Positions 52,084 through 63,993 of a stretch of DNA of 64,000 nt are shown here, piece after piece. A model generated the notes under the pieces. It saw only the letters and a program-made list of their open reading frames with translations, was not told where the DNA came from and made no database searches. The number at the start of each line of letters is the position of its first letter. The first letter of the stretch is position 1. Source of the DNA: Antennarius striatus (Eukaryota > Chordata > Actinopteri > Lophiiformes > Antennariidae); NCBI RefSeq assembly GCF_040054535.1, contig NC_090782.1:20491001-20555000 (forward strand). The letters run 5' to 3'. The position numbers and the translations under genes were made by a program.

Positions 52084-52876
52084 TCAGATAAGTCTTCAGT
52101 CTGAAGACTTACTGCTTTCTTTGAATATTTAAACATTAAAACTTATATTTAAGGCAGAGACTGAATTAAATTCAACACGATGCGTTAAATAAAATTCTTA
52201 ATTTTACATAGGTTTAGAAAACCATTACAGTAAGACAGGAAAAGCATGTTTCAACCACTACCTGTAGATTCATTAGATTGATCTACCACCCAATTGGTAT
52301 TGAGATGCAAAGTAATTACTAAACACTGTCATTTATTGCTGTTCAGGACAAGAAAAGTATATTTTTGTCTGTTTGTTAGTCATCAAACTAATATTAAAGT
52401 GTTTGATTTCAACCATAGTGGCGATAAGGGAAACCAGTCCTGCCTCGAATAAGAAGAAAGCATAAAAAAGAATTGAATTTTGATGCAGGTTCAAAGAAGA
52501 AGGTGGACCCAGCATTTTTTTAAATGATTTTCTTTGAAATCAACAATAATTCTGTTAATAATCGGAATTATTTTGGAATTTTCCGTGGTGAATTTCAGCA
52601 TATATTTTGTTAATTGATATTATGACGCTTCTTCACTTGCAAGAGCGAGACACAAGTCTGGTTTAAATATTTAGGGTTAGAGGTTTACCAGGCTGGCTGC
52701 CATAGGAATGACAACCACCCAGTCAAGCCCCGATTTATCAATTATCATCATGTGTGTTTATAATTGAAACAGAGGTGTAGCCATTGGGACAAGCATGCTG
52801 TCACTCGAGAAAACTATCAGAAAATGCTTTAATTGTATTTGCGGCTCTGAGGATATCCCGCCTCTTTCCCTTTCTT

Positions 52877-52920
52877 ATTGGTCCATTTAAGAGTGGTTAA
52901 ATTTCAGGCCTCCCTATTGG
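52877..52920 (+). promoter_or_regulatory. mllt1: MLLT1 promoter with two inverted CCAAT boxes
   Basis: ATTGG occurs at 52877-52881 and 52916-52920, 39 bases apart and about 175-215 bases before the ATG. Paired inverted CCAAT boxes are typical NF-Y sites in TATA-less housekeeping promoters. The second is in the strong form tattggct. No TATA box was seen. Confidence 0.5.
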
Positions 52921-52959
52921 CTGAGGGAGCTTTCTGTTTTGGTCGCCTGCCAGCAGCCG

Positions 52960-53680
52960 TCTGGAAGGGGAGGGGAACCGTCTACCTTCCGCTTCTGGGC
53001 TGGATTGACACACAATGAGGAGGAGAGGCTGGGGAGACGCTCCACAAACGCCGCTGTAAATAAATACAACAATCACTGAGGCCAGAGAAACATGGAGAAC
53101 CAGGTACAGTGGCTTTTGTCTCTCCTTGTGGAATGTGAACTTTCACGGGGGATACGCAAGCGGGATGTCCGCTGGCAAAAGCAGGAATGAATCCTCTTTT
53201 CTGCTAGCCAGAAGAAAAAAAATGCTCTTGCTGCTAATGAACTCGTAGTTGTTTGGCTCTGGAGCTATGCTAGCTGGGCACTCATACATCGGTATTTACC
53301 GTTAGCTAGCTCCATTCTACCCCACCATTCATAGCTGTAGCCACAAGCAGCCACACAAAGAGATGAACACATGGCGTTTATTCCTCTCTGTGCTGTTTAA
53401 AACGCATATGCACATTGTTGGACGCCATGAAGTCCAATTTGAGTCGAGGTTTTGTGTAGCTAAGCTAAGCTAGTCCACCGACCGGGAGAGTCGTCCGTTG
53501 GCTAAAGGCTAAGGAGCCGCTACGAGGCGCCGGGGGAAAGATTTGCCCTCCCCAGGTTGGGCTGGGGAGGCGGGGTGGTGTCTCCACTGCCGGCGGTCTT
53601 GGAAGCTCACATGCAAGGCTAACAAAACGCGACAACGACCGCACAACTTCTTTTATATCTTTCCGTTATTTGCAAATAGT
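52960..53680. promoter_or_regulatory. mllt1: CpG-rich region over MLLT1 exon 1 and start of intron 1
   Basis: CpG dinucleotides are clearly more frequent here than in the AT-rich flanks (for example 53470-53540). This is what is expected of a CpG-island promoter of a broadly expressed gene. Limits were judged by eye. Confidence 0.45.
53015..53059 (+). other. mllt1: Upstream ORF (14 codons) in the MLLT1 5' leader
   Basis: An ATG at 53015 opens a 14-residue reading frame (MRRRGWGDAPQTPL) ending at TAA 53057-53059, 32 bases before the main ATG at 53092. It lies in the likely 5' UTR, provided transcription starts upstream of 53015, which the CCAAT positions suggest. Confidence 0.45.
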
Positions 53681-54096
53681 TGGTTAATATTTAACGCGCA
53701 CGTAGCCTTATTGGCTGTAGTTGAAAATGCTTGCAGGATGTGGAGAAGCTCTGCTGCGAATGTTAAACTTTAATCCAATCATGATGATCACCCATGCATT
53801 GGGTGGTCTTCAAGAAGGACATAAACCAAGAGAATGATTCCAAGAATCATTGTGTTAACGCTTTTACACTGCAAGATGAAGTGTTCAAATGCTAATACAA
53901 ATATATGTGTAAATTTGCACACTTAAATTGTCACTCTAAAGAGTCATTTATTGAGAGCAAAGCAGGAAAATGTGTAAAGGAACTTCCATTTTTTCAGTAA
54001 TGGGGATATTATTTCAAAGTGGGCTACTTTAAATGCCGGAGGCTATCTCGGACTATATTCAGATGTGTAGGCCACACACACATACACACACACAGA

Positions 54097-54153
<57 letters not shown>

Positions 54154-57100
54154 ATGGAAAGTGGCTCAACCACTTTCTTGGAGCTAATCCACATTCTGCA
54201 GTGGCCTCTTTTGAAGTTTTAACTAGAATTATGTGTTTATCTAGAAGAAGTCCTCCTCTACAAGTTAAAGGCATAGTTTAGTTGTACTTCTGTTGTAATC
54301 TTACTGTATTACTTGAGAAATATTTACCTTTAAGTTTTCATTCTTGCTTAGTTATGTCCTCGGTTGCCAGTTTATAGGCACACATAGCTGAGAATTATAC
54401 TTTCAAGTTCAGCAACCTTGCAATTAAAGCTGCAGTTGTCAAAGGTGGATTCTTGTTAAAGCTGCTTTGGAGAAGTGTTCGTTAGATTCATGGTCTTGTT
54501 GCAGGCTGTAGTTTTGAACAGTAGTACTTTGTACAAGGCAGTCAAATGTATTTTGTAAAACTGATATTCATTAACATGATATGGTCAGTCAAATTAATTA
54601 CATGAATGAATCTTGTGCTTATCAGTATTGCATAAAGACTTCATAAACCTTTAGTAAATCAACAGATGCAAAAGGGAGTCAGGTTCACTATGCGCAAGTT
54701 GTGCTTGAATACATTCAATGCACATTATATTACATGACAGCTTGATGAGTAGCACTACTTCCTGGTGGACAGTGGAGTATGGTCATGTCTGTATGCAAAT
54801 TAGAAGATCATTACTGCCACCTCCCTTCCACCCCAACCCTTCTTGTTTTCCTCGGGGGCTACAGATTGGTTATTTTTTTATCCTGCCATGGCTGTCCAGG
54901 ATTGCCCGTTATCTTACAGATTTAAGGTTGGCGTGAAGGATTTAGCTGGAAGTTTTGGCTTTGCAAAATGTAGAAACTGTCATGTGTTTCAGTTTAATCT
55001 TTCATCAAGTTTCAGAGGTTAACATGAAGGGTGTTATTTACATGTCAGCTGGGAGTTCATTGTTTTTATGGGAGCCAGTGAGTCTGACAAAATTTGTGTT
55101 TCCTCTTATTCCCTCAATTGAGTCAGATTGTGTGTCACAGAGAGGGAGAGAGTGGAATCTAATGGAATCAGAAATCCTGCATGAACCATGTCAGCGTCGG
55201 TAGCTTTTTATTGTTTGGTTTTGTATCCTCTGTGTTCAGGTAATAGAGGCTAACCCATTAAACATGTTGGCATGAGTCATTTTGTCCACCTAATACTAAA
55301 AATAAACAACATTTTCCAGGATGCAGGTCCCTTGGTTTTTTGTGTTATCAGGTAGTGTGACAGTTTAATTAATATTCAGCTCTATCGCTGTGTCTATTCT
55401 TGCCTCTTGGGCTCTTCATTTTCTGACACTTGGAAGCATAGAACCAGAAGCATAATTGGAATGCTCATCTCATTTTCATTCAGATTGACATAGTTCAGTT
55501 CATACCAATGTATGTATGTATGTATGTATGTATGTATGTGTGTCGACATAGTTCTGTTATTACACCAGTCATGGCATTGTTCTTGAAATGCCTCCTTAAA
55601 GGTTTTGCTCCTTTTCTGTTATGGGACTGTAATTTCAATCTACTGTATTTGCAATTTGGACTGTTGTTTAGAAAATATCCAGAAGTGAAAGTATACTCCA
55701 CATTTTAACTATCTTCAAACAAATAATTTAATAGAGAATTTTTTTTAAAAACAACAGAGAAAGATCTATCACTGGAAGCTCTAGTATTTCCTTTCTTCTT
55801 ATAACTAATGATTATTTGAACTATTGATCCACCATGTATTTTCTTTGACTGTCTAATCATTTCTTCTTGAAGATGTCAAAGATTTTGAAAATTAAAAGTA
55901 TGATAATCCAGATCGCAGATTGACGTTTCATTGTCCAATTAATAATCCAAACCCCAAACATTTTACGCTTGGTGCTCAAAAGAAAAGCAGCAAATCTTTA
56001 CAGGTGAAAAACAGAAACCTGTAAAGATATGTCATTAAAAATAAAACCTGATTAAATGTTAATCAACCTATTAAATAATTATCTGGGCTGTTAATTTTTT
56101 TAATTATTGAGAGAAGTGTCCTCTTATTTTTACTCTATACTTTGATTTGATTGTTCCCTTTGATTTCTAATTGTCACGGTCTTGTGCTCTGGCTCATTAT
56201 CTGCCTGATTCTTGTGTTGCTCTTATCACATTCCTGATTTTGTGGAGTCGTCATGGGGAGGGGGTTGTGGATAATTGGATGGACTCCACGACTGCTCGGT
56301 GTGGGTGTGGTGGAGTCTGGAGTTTAAGGGCATTACTGCCACAGAATGGCTGGGCAGAGTGCCAGGCAGGAGAGGTGTGTGTGTGTGTCTGTGTGTATGT
56401 GTGTGTGTGTGTGTGTGTGGGGGGGGGGTGTCTGTGTAAAAGAGAGCCAGAGAGTGCCAGACCAGCTCATCTCAATCCTGTCCCCTCTAATCCCTCCACT
56501 CAGTCCTCGCTCACGAGCTGCTCTCTCTCAGGGACAAATCCCCACATTCTTCAGTCCTTCTCTGGACATAAAATGCTGTTTTGTCCCCCACCCACACCTC
56601 TTTCCCTCCTGTGCTCCATCCACATCGCGTCCTCACCTCCATCTCCACCAGTTCAGTGTCATTTGTTCGTCCCGTCGCTGTCATTTTTCTTGTTAGAGAG
56701 ATAGAGGTAGCCTAACAATGTGCCCCTCGTCTGGACAAACCTTTTGAAATCAGTCAGCTCAGACAGCTAATCACTAGCATTCACCAGGGAGCATCCCTAC
56801 ACCAGTCCAGCTTTGTATCCAGGCCAAGTGTTCAGCCTTCACTCACGTAAGGTAGGGATTCAAGGGTTTTGTTCGTGGCGGAATCAGGAACCAATGAATA
56901 ATGACCAATTGGGTTTATTTCACCATTACCTTTCCTTACAAGGTGCTGCAGTCTCTTTAAAACTGCACAGGACTAAGATGTGAGATCTGAATACAGGGCT
57001 GTTAATTATTATTTTACTTGATTGTTTCTTTTATAGAAATAGTACCAATGTTCACTGCATTTTCCCCTGAGATGAAACTGGTGATAATTCAAACCTGGGC

Positions 57101-60100
57101 ACTGAAAGTGCAAAGGTTGTTATTGTCAAAATCCTGTCAGTTTCTTTTCATTCGTGCTGTTTGTCCTATGGCCTTTGCAAAATGCGAAATATGTGCACAT
57201 GCTTTGACGAACAATAACTGTCAAGCTCTTTTTTACTTTTTTTTTTTTTTTTGAGCAACATTCTAATATCCAAAAATGTTCTCTTGCAAGTTTGGAGAAG
57301 TCTCACATTGTAGAAGGTGGCTTAAGCACATGTTTAATGTTTATATTCACTGGTGGCTGCGTGTAGAATAAATTCATATATCTTGTTGTGATATGAAGGG
57401 TTAGAACACATCATGATATGTGTCTCCTGTAGGTTATATGAGCATAGATGGAATGAGAATCTCAGAAGTTGCATTTAAACGATTATATCGTTAGAAAACC
57501 CACATTCATTTTAAAATGTCAGCAGCAGAAGAAAAAAAACTCACCTTTTGTTTGACCTCGCTCTGCTCACCAAAACATGTAAAAGCATAGATAAGAGATG
57601 AAAAATGTTTCCATTCAACAACATCAGTTTTTTAATCTCGATAAATCTTTTTCTTCACATTCTGCCCTTGTGATTCATGTTGTAATACCCTTTAAACTCA
57701 CACACGTTCCAACACATATTCAGGCAAAATCATCGTAATGTGTGTGACTTTGGTTTGGTTGTGCCTCTTTTCAGTGCACAGTGCAGGTGAAACTGGAGTT
57801 GGGCCACAGAGCCCAGCTGAGGAAAAAAGCGACATCCGAAGGCTTCACCCATGACTGGATGGTGTTTGTCCGAGGGCCAGAAACTGCCGACATCCAGCAC
57901 TTTGTAGAGAAGGTCGTCTTCCGCCTTCACGAGAGCTTCCCCAAACCCAAGAGAGGTAAAAGGATGGTGGGGGGGTTGTTAATAATAACTCAATACATAT
58001 CCTCACTCTCTGCAGCGCAAGGCAAATTCATTTTTACACTGTCGATCTCATACACCAAAGGTAATAAAGTGCATTAAAGAATTCAAGAACAAAACACACG
58101 AGGATAGAAACTAATTTGACCTGACGGAAAATCATGAAAACAGAAAGAAATGGAAGAGAATGCTGAATTCCATTATAGAGGAATATAGAGGTTAACAACC
58201 TGAATATTTAAGATGCACTCACTTTTCCGGATCTTTACAGATGTCCTGCTTCTTTATGATGGGTTGTCTTCGTACATACGTTTTATTTTTAAAGTGTGAT
58301 CCTCTCTAATCCAGTTGCTCTTGGGCCAGCAGCAGTTTTTTCAGACCAAACTGATTCAAAGGACTCTCAGGGAAAATTTTAAATATTTATTTATAAAGTA
58401 AAAAAATCTTTAAATGTTCACTTCACAAATGAAAGATATCAACCCTGTACTGTTCCACTAAAGAACACAATGCATTTTACATAAATGAGATTGTGACATA
58501 AGGAAAGGGCCATATGTTCATTAGCTGGAGTTCTTCGTAAAAACTAGAAATATAAGCATTTTTCCAAAATAACATACAAGTGGTCTTTTTATTCTGCGAT
58601 AAAAATATGTAGATTATAAGCTATCAGAAACATATGTTGTAATCATTTTCAGATGTTTTGCCTCAGTGGGTGGCATGTCGTTCTTTTGATTAGAGTAGTA
58701 TCAATGAAATGATCGTCTGTGTCTTGCAGTATGCAAGGAGCCGCCGTACAAAGTGGAGGAGTCGGGCTACGCAGGCTTCCTCATGCCTATTGAGGTTTAC
58801 TTCAAGAACAAGGTGAGATCAGCTGGGAACAGATAAACTCTGGGCCCATAACCTCCACAGAAGAGGTTTTCTTTCCGCCTGTTGGTTGGTTGGTTGGTCT
58901 GTTTTTGACGGATTACAGGGTGGCTTCACACAAAACATTCCAGTTTGATTAAAACATCATTATGGTGTGGATCTAGAATAAAAGAGGAATCTAAAGTGTC
59001 TTTTTCCACTTACTGTTAATTTGCTAGAAGTGCAGGTTTTCAACACTTTCTATTGCCTTGCAAAAGCTTACTTGATGATTTCCACAAAAGCACAAGGAAA
59101 TCAGATGGGTCAGACGAGATAAACAGTCATGTTTGGCCTTGGCAGAGGTGTGCGCTCTATGTACTACCAATCTAATTTCATGTTTTGAAAAGGTCAAAAA
59201 AAGGAAAGAAGTCAGGCTGCGACAGAAGCTTTTATTTTCTAGTATTAATGTCTGTTTGTTTAATGTAAATTGATAATAGGTGTGCAGATGCAGCAGGGTT
59301 ACTGGGTGGAAGTCAGGTTTTTCCAGTAGGAATCTAATCAGGTTTACCGTCTTAATCCCTTAACCTTGGCAAAAGATGCAGCTCTTCTTTTGGCATAGAA
59401 ATCAAAGAATAACCCTGTTATCTCAGTGCATGTATATTGTTTTAGCTTAACACAGTGATGCTTTGACTGTTTTTTTAATCTGTTTTATTGAGTTATATTT
59501 GACATTTTTTTATAATGGATTCCTTTCAGGTAGCTTTTCTTACTCACCCTCCTCTCTCATCCAATCAAAATGCCAGATTATGCTACCGAAGCATTACTTG
59601 ATAAGAAGTCATGTCTCTCTTGAAGCGATGGAATTAAAAAGAACACAGAATCTTACTGGAACCTTTGAGCCTCCATCAACCGTTTTAATGAATAATGAAA
59701 GAAAGAACCACTTAAGTCTCATCACAAGATAAGGCAGATCTTTAAGAGGTAATGTGTGCATTAGTGTACCATCAGCTCCCGCTGTTCCTTATCATATTAT
59801 ACTTGATGGCTCCACTAAAAAATGTCACTTCCTCCTATTATGTGTAATTCACTTGGGTCCAATGGACAAATCTGTCAATAACATGAAGAAAATATTTACA
59901 TAACAGCAAAAGGAATGACGAACATCAGGTCTTTCTATATCATCTGCATTTCCAAGAGGCCAGTTCTTTTTAATATCGTCAAAAGAATGTGTTCCTCAGC
60001 TGTAATTGTCCAATTCTCTACAGTTCTTTCAGGAATGTCATTTCTTTCTTATCAGTGTGTCGGCTCCGACTATGTCTGTCTGTTTTATTGACTTTCGGGG

Positions 60101-63100
60101 TGATAGTTCATTCATTCAGCCTATATCTTAACTTTTGAAATGTTTACGTTTTAGAAGGTGGCTCTAGGAATACAGATAGACAAACACAAAGTACTTGAGC
60201 AGATGCCGTTACCGGAGAGTTTAACAGTCTGTATCCTTTTGTTCTTCCTTCAGGAGGAGCCAAAAAAGGTGTTTTTCAACTATGACCTGTTCCTTAACTT
60301 GGAAGGCAACCCACCAGTCAACCACCTACGCTGTGAGAAGCTCACCTTCAACAACCCCACCAAAGAATTCAGGAGAAAGCTAATCAAAGCTGGAGGGGTG
60401 AGGCTTGACTGGTCTTGACTGGATGGAAGGCAATCCAACGAGTAGCTGTAGCAGCAAATAGCACACGATGCTCGGAATTAAAACTAAATTGAATTTATAA
60501 CACCTCATGGTTAATTTTGTGAGAAAAGCACATCACCATAGTTACCAAATTTATCCCAAATCCAAAGATTAGCCCAGGTTGTTTTCAGTTGGTTTTGACT
60601 TATTGCACCGTGGACTCTCTCGGAGTCTTTCATTTCAGCCATCCTTTGTCACGCTTTGCATAAATCTAGTTTTTGTTGTTTTTAAAGTTTAATAAACATT
60701 TGATGCGTGATGTTTCTAAAGTCAAAGAATAATTGTGCTAATGAATAGTGACATTTTACTAAAATGATGTTGTCTTTTATTGCTATAAACATGTAGTTTG
60801 TTAATAAAGAGTTAAAGCGATTGAAGCTTTGCTTCCGAGTTGGTTTATCTTTTGCTTCTATTTTCAGGTTTTGGTGGTTCCAGAAGGGGCTGAAGCTGTG
60901 AAGCCCAGTCCAGACTACCCGATGCTGCCCTCCATCCCACTGTCTGCCTTTTCAGATCCCAAGAAGACAAAAACCTCTCATGTATCAAAGGTTGGTTAAT
61001 TTGCCAACAAAAATATGCCATCTGAGCTACCTCATCCTCACTGTTGGGTTCCAACTTCATTCATCATTTCAGCCATTTTCAGTTTGACGTGCTTTGATCT
61101 GCTTCCTAACAAAACTCATTAAATCAGGGCTTTCTCTGGCCATGTCAGCTTTTTTCTAAGTGTCCATATGCATTTATACAGTGTCACTCAGCTGGGATAG
61201 GGGATCAAGAGAAAAACAGGAAACAGCTCCTGTTCATTTTTCCATCGTTGCCACTGTTTTGGTATCAACCTCTCTCGTACCAGTGTAACACTGCTTCACT
61301 GAAATGACATGACACAGCGTCATTTGTAGTTTTTAGATTATTTTTTTTTAGTAGAGTAATGCATGTGTCGTGCACACCCGTTCCTTCTTTGTCGTTGTTC
61401 TGGTTGTAATGATTGATGTGTGTGTGTGTGTGATGGATGAAGGTTAGAGCTCTGGCCGTTTTTGTTTCCTGGTGATTTTTACACTGCTGCGCTAAATTCT
61501 TGTTTACATTCAAGTTATGTTTATGGCAAATCCCCGCTTATCCTATATGCTGAGTTTTCCTTTCATTGACATAGAAACATATATTCTTTTGTCCATATTT
61601 TTGTTGTGACACAAGTAGACATGTTGAGCACTGGCTGTGGGCAGATGGAATACTTGGATTCATCTGTCCGTGTCATTCTGCTGACTTCAGGAAAAGTGAC
61701 CTCAAGTGCAAAGCGCTTAACATGCAACCACTCCCCTGGTCTTCCAGTGTGTATCGAGCCTAAGTACTGACTATGATGTCGGCACCTGTGTACATATCAA
61801 CTGTCAAAACTGTTATAAATTGCTGGCCAATAAGTAAACGAATAGTGTAGAAACACCATTCTTTGCTTGCTCCTCTGTTCCAAAGAGCTATGTTAAAAAC
61901 CACTCCTGTGGATATAAAATATAAAACTGCCTCCAGAGGAACTTTCCATTGATGGATTTTCATTTATTTCATTGAAAAAAGGAGTTAACAGCACATTCTC
62001 AAAATAGCAGTTTCTGGTTCTTGGACAGAATGAAGATTGCCTTTACAGCCCTGAATAAACAAGGAATATGAAGGGTCAAGAGAGTATATTTACATTATGC
62101 AAATAAGTTATTGGTATTATTAACACAAAAACATTCATTAGAAAAAATTGGACTAAAATTATTAAGTATTTGGGCTTGTCAACATATGAATATTATATTT
62201 TTAACTCATGTAACGCGAACAGCGTTGCTCTTCGAGGGAGCAGTGATGCTGCGCTTTGGACTGAAGGATGGCTGGTCTGGAGTCAGTTTGGTGGTTGAGA
62301 TGCGAAAAACATCACAGAGATGCTGTCAGTTGTTTTAATTTTCGATCTGCTTTTGTTCAGAGGTAACAGAAAATGTTGACCCACAAATTTATGTTGAGTA
62401 GCACTGACTGAATCATCCTTGACTTTGATGATCCCCTTGCTTTTATTTGAGTGCCACCACAACATAGACATTTGTGGTTGTAAATGAAATATTTTGCAAG
62501 GATGCAGCAGAGACTGCATGATGTAAAAGCTTTGATTATGCCTCAATTTTACACCCAATTCCACCGGTTCAGAATTTACGTTTACCAAACACTCAGCTAT
62601 ACGTTGGCATACTGTGATGTTTAACTGCCTACGTAGCACCTCACAGGGCTGTTGGCATAGGTGTGAAATCAGTCTGGTTGTCATGAAATGAAATGCTGTT
62701 GTTTATTTTTAACCAGGTATATGCACATGGTTGTTTTATTACAATACAGATGAGAGTGTCCAGACCCTGAGAGGGTGTTTGTCCAGCTGTGATCTGTTAA
62801 AGGATCTTTGTCAGTTACTATGTTTATTTTTCTCCACAGGAACCCAGCAAAGAAGGAAGTGGTAGCAGCAGTAAAGGACCCAAACCACACAAACTGACAA
62901 AGGAGCACCGTGAACGACCCAGAAAAGACTCTGAGAGCAAAGCCACATCGAAAGGGGACAACGACCGAGACGGGAGTAGCAAAAGTGGGCGCGATCCTTC
63001 CTCTTCGTCGTCCTCTTCTTCAAAAAAGCCGTCGGAGATCAAAGTGAAAGATGACGTGAAGGTTCTACCCAAGGCTGCCTTCAAGGAGCCCAAACTCACT

Positions 63101-63993
63101 CTGAAAGAGTCAAAAATGGAGGGTATGTCTCCTAAAGGAGGGGGCGCTGGTAGCGGCGGGGGTGGAGGGGGAGGCGGTGGGGGAGGGCCCACAGAGTCTA
63201 AAGTCCCGGGGAAACGGCCCTCCAACGTCGAGTCCCCAAAACCCAGTACAAAGAAGCAGAAGAAGGGCAGCTCAGAGGGGCCGAAGGGGCCAAGCAGCGG
63301 GACCTTCACAGGAACGTCTCCTCGAGTGTCGTCCTCATCTGCAGCCAACCAGCCCTATGCAGAGAAGAAGCCCCCCAAGGAAAAAGGTCGTTGGACTAAG
63401 GGCAAGAATGACACACCAGAGGCGAAAGAACCCAAGAAACTCCCAGATTCTGAAGAGTCGAATTCAGAGGATGAACCGTCGTCAAAGTCAGAGGTATGTC
63501 GGCAGCAAAGGGAAGATATTCATTTACCACGCAAATTTTTCAAAGCATTCGCCAAACTTGTAGGTGAAAATGTGCTTTTTTCCATCTATTTATTGTTTAA
63601 TTCATGAATCCCGCTTGATGAGTGTCTTCATAGATTAACCACATACATGCTAAATGCTGTATCTTTCTTGTTCCTTTCAGTTCTGCATAAAAGTAAAGCC
63701 TGAAGACTGTGGACATGAAAATGTCACTCTTATTATAACACTCCTATTGGCTTGAAAAGCACCTTTTCAAGCTAAGGTTTTCATTGATAATTCTGCAGTG
63801 CTCATGTTGCTGAAACTCTCCTAAAGTCAAAAACAGCACAGTGGCCTGATGTGTCCATCCCAAACTCATCAGCCCTTTCTGTTTCTGTTTTCTGATTTGC
63901 AGCAGTCGGCCCCATCAAGTCCCTCCAACTCTAGTTCGAGCTCTGACTCCAGTTCCGACTCGGACTTTGAGCCCGGACAGAAACAGGGGCAAG
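53092..63993 (+). CDS. mllt1: MLLT1 (ENL), YEATS-domain chromatin reader (3'-truncated by window)
   Basis: Seven exons join to 429 codons plus one base: 53092-53103, 57775-57955, 58730-58812, 60254-60397, 60868-60990, 62840-63493 and 63903-63993. Human ENL has 559 residues, so the C-terminal ANC1-homology region lies beyond the window. ENL reads acylated histone H3 through its YEATS domain and recruits the super elongation complex and DOT1L. The MENQCTVQV start and the segment [20 protein letters not shown] are ENL-like; AF9 (MLLT3) starts MASSCAVQV and has a long Ser run at that point. The ATG has a strong context (A at -3, G at +4). No internal stop or frameshift was found. Confidence 0.94.
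54073..54151. repeat. (AC)n microsatellite in MLLT1 intron 1
   Basis: About 39 units with AT and AG variants near the start. Confidence 0.95.
55508..55540. repeat. (ATGT)n tetranucleotide repeat
   Basis: Eight units in MLLT1 intron 1. Confidence 0.9.
55994..56028. repeat. Perfect 12-bp inverted repeat (hairpin)
   Basis: ATCTTTACAGGT and its complement with an 11-base A-rich loop, in MLLT1 intron 1. Confidence 0.9.
56370..56428. repeat. (TG)n microsatellite with poly-G end
   Basis: TG units with a CTGTGTA variant, ending in nine G. Confidence 0.85.
58813..60253. other. MLLT1 intron 3, 1.4 kb
   Basis: AT-rich with no recognised repeat, gene or regulatory motif. An open frame at 60158-60418 merely extends exon 4 upstream. 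Confidence 0.5.
60868..63993 (+). other. mllt1: MLLT1 exons 5-7, disordered linker
   Basis: The exons are 60868-60990, 62840-63493 and 63903-63993, residues 141-429. The conserved [20 protein letters not shown] is followed by a long Lys/Ser/Pro-rich linker with [12 protein letters not shown], an eight-Ser run, PKAAFKEPK, a polyglycine run at residues 287-297, the basic KKQKK (a likely nuclear localisation signal) and [14 protein letters not shown]. Exon 7 starts a Ser/Asp-rich acidic stretch and meets a gtacag donor at 63994. The exon 7 acceptor is a NAGNAG pair, so its start may be 63903 or 63906. Confidence 0.9.
60991..62839. other. MLLT1 intron 5, 1.85 kb
   Basis: Holds a small (TG)n at about 61418-61432; nothing else was recognised. 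Confidence 0.5.

Larger units (their letters stand above)
48369..53091. other. ACER1-MLLT1 intergenic region
   Basis: It contains the ACER1 3' UTR (ATTAAA near 48390 is a possible poly(A) signal), an (AC)n array, the Tc1-like relic 48750-49188, a poly-C run near 49937, the two diverged direct repeats (50287-50526 and 51832-52083) and the MLLT1 promoter. AT-rich elsewhere, with no gene seen. Confidence 0.6.
53104..57774. other. MLLT1 intron 1, 4.7 kb
   Basis: Begins in CpG-rich promoter sequence, then holds (AC)n at 54073-54151, (ATGT)n at 55508-55540, a hairpin at 55994-56028 and (TG)n at 56370-56428. No other gene recognised. Confidence 0.55.
53092..60397 (+). other. mllt1: MLLT1 exons 1-4, YEATS domain
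   Basis: The exons are 53092-53103 (MENQ only), 57775-57955, 58730-58812 and 60254-60397, residues 1-140. There is no length change against human ENL, so the acyl-lysine pocket residues known in ENL can be placed directly: Phe28, His56, Ser58, Phe59 and Tyr78 are all present (GFTHDW, RLHESF, ESGYAGF). The domain ends with [20 protein letters not shown]. The first intron is 4.7 kb and starts within the CpG-rich promoter region. Confidence 0.94.

Noticed and set aside
62824..63348. 174-codon open frame on the - strand, Pro-rich
   Set aside because: It is the mirror of MLLT1 exon 6, whose codon use and family match are on the + strand.
53092..63993. MLLT3 (AF9) as the identity of the YEATS gene
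   Set aside because: It lacks the long Ser run after the YEATS domain and has the ENL-type VPEGA and DYPMLP segment.
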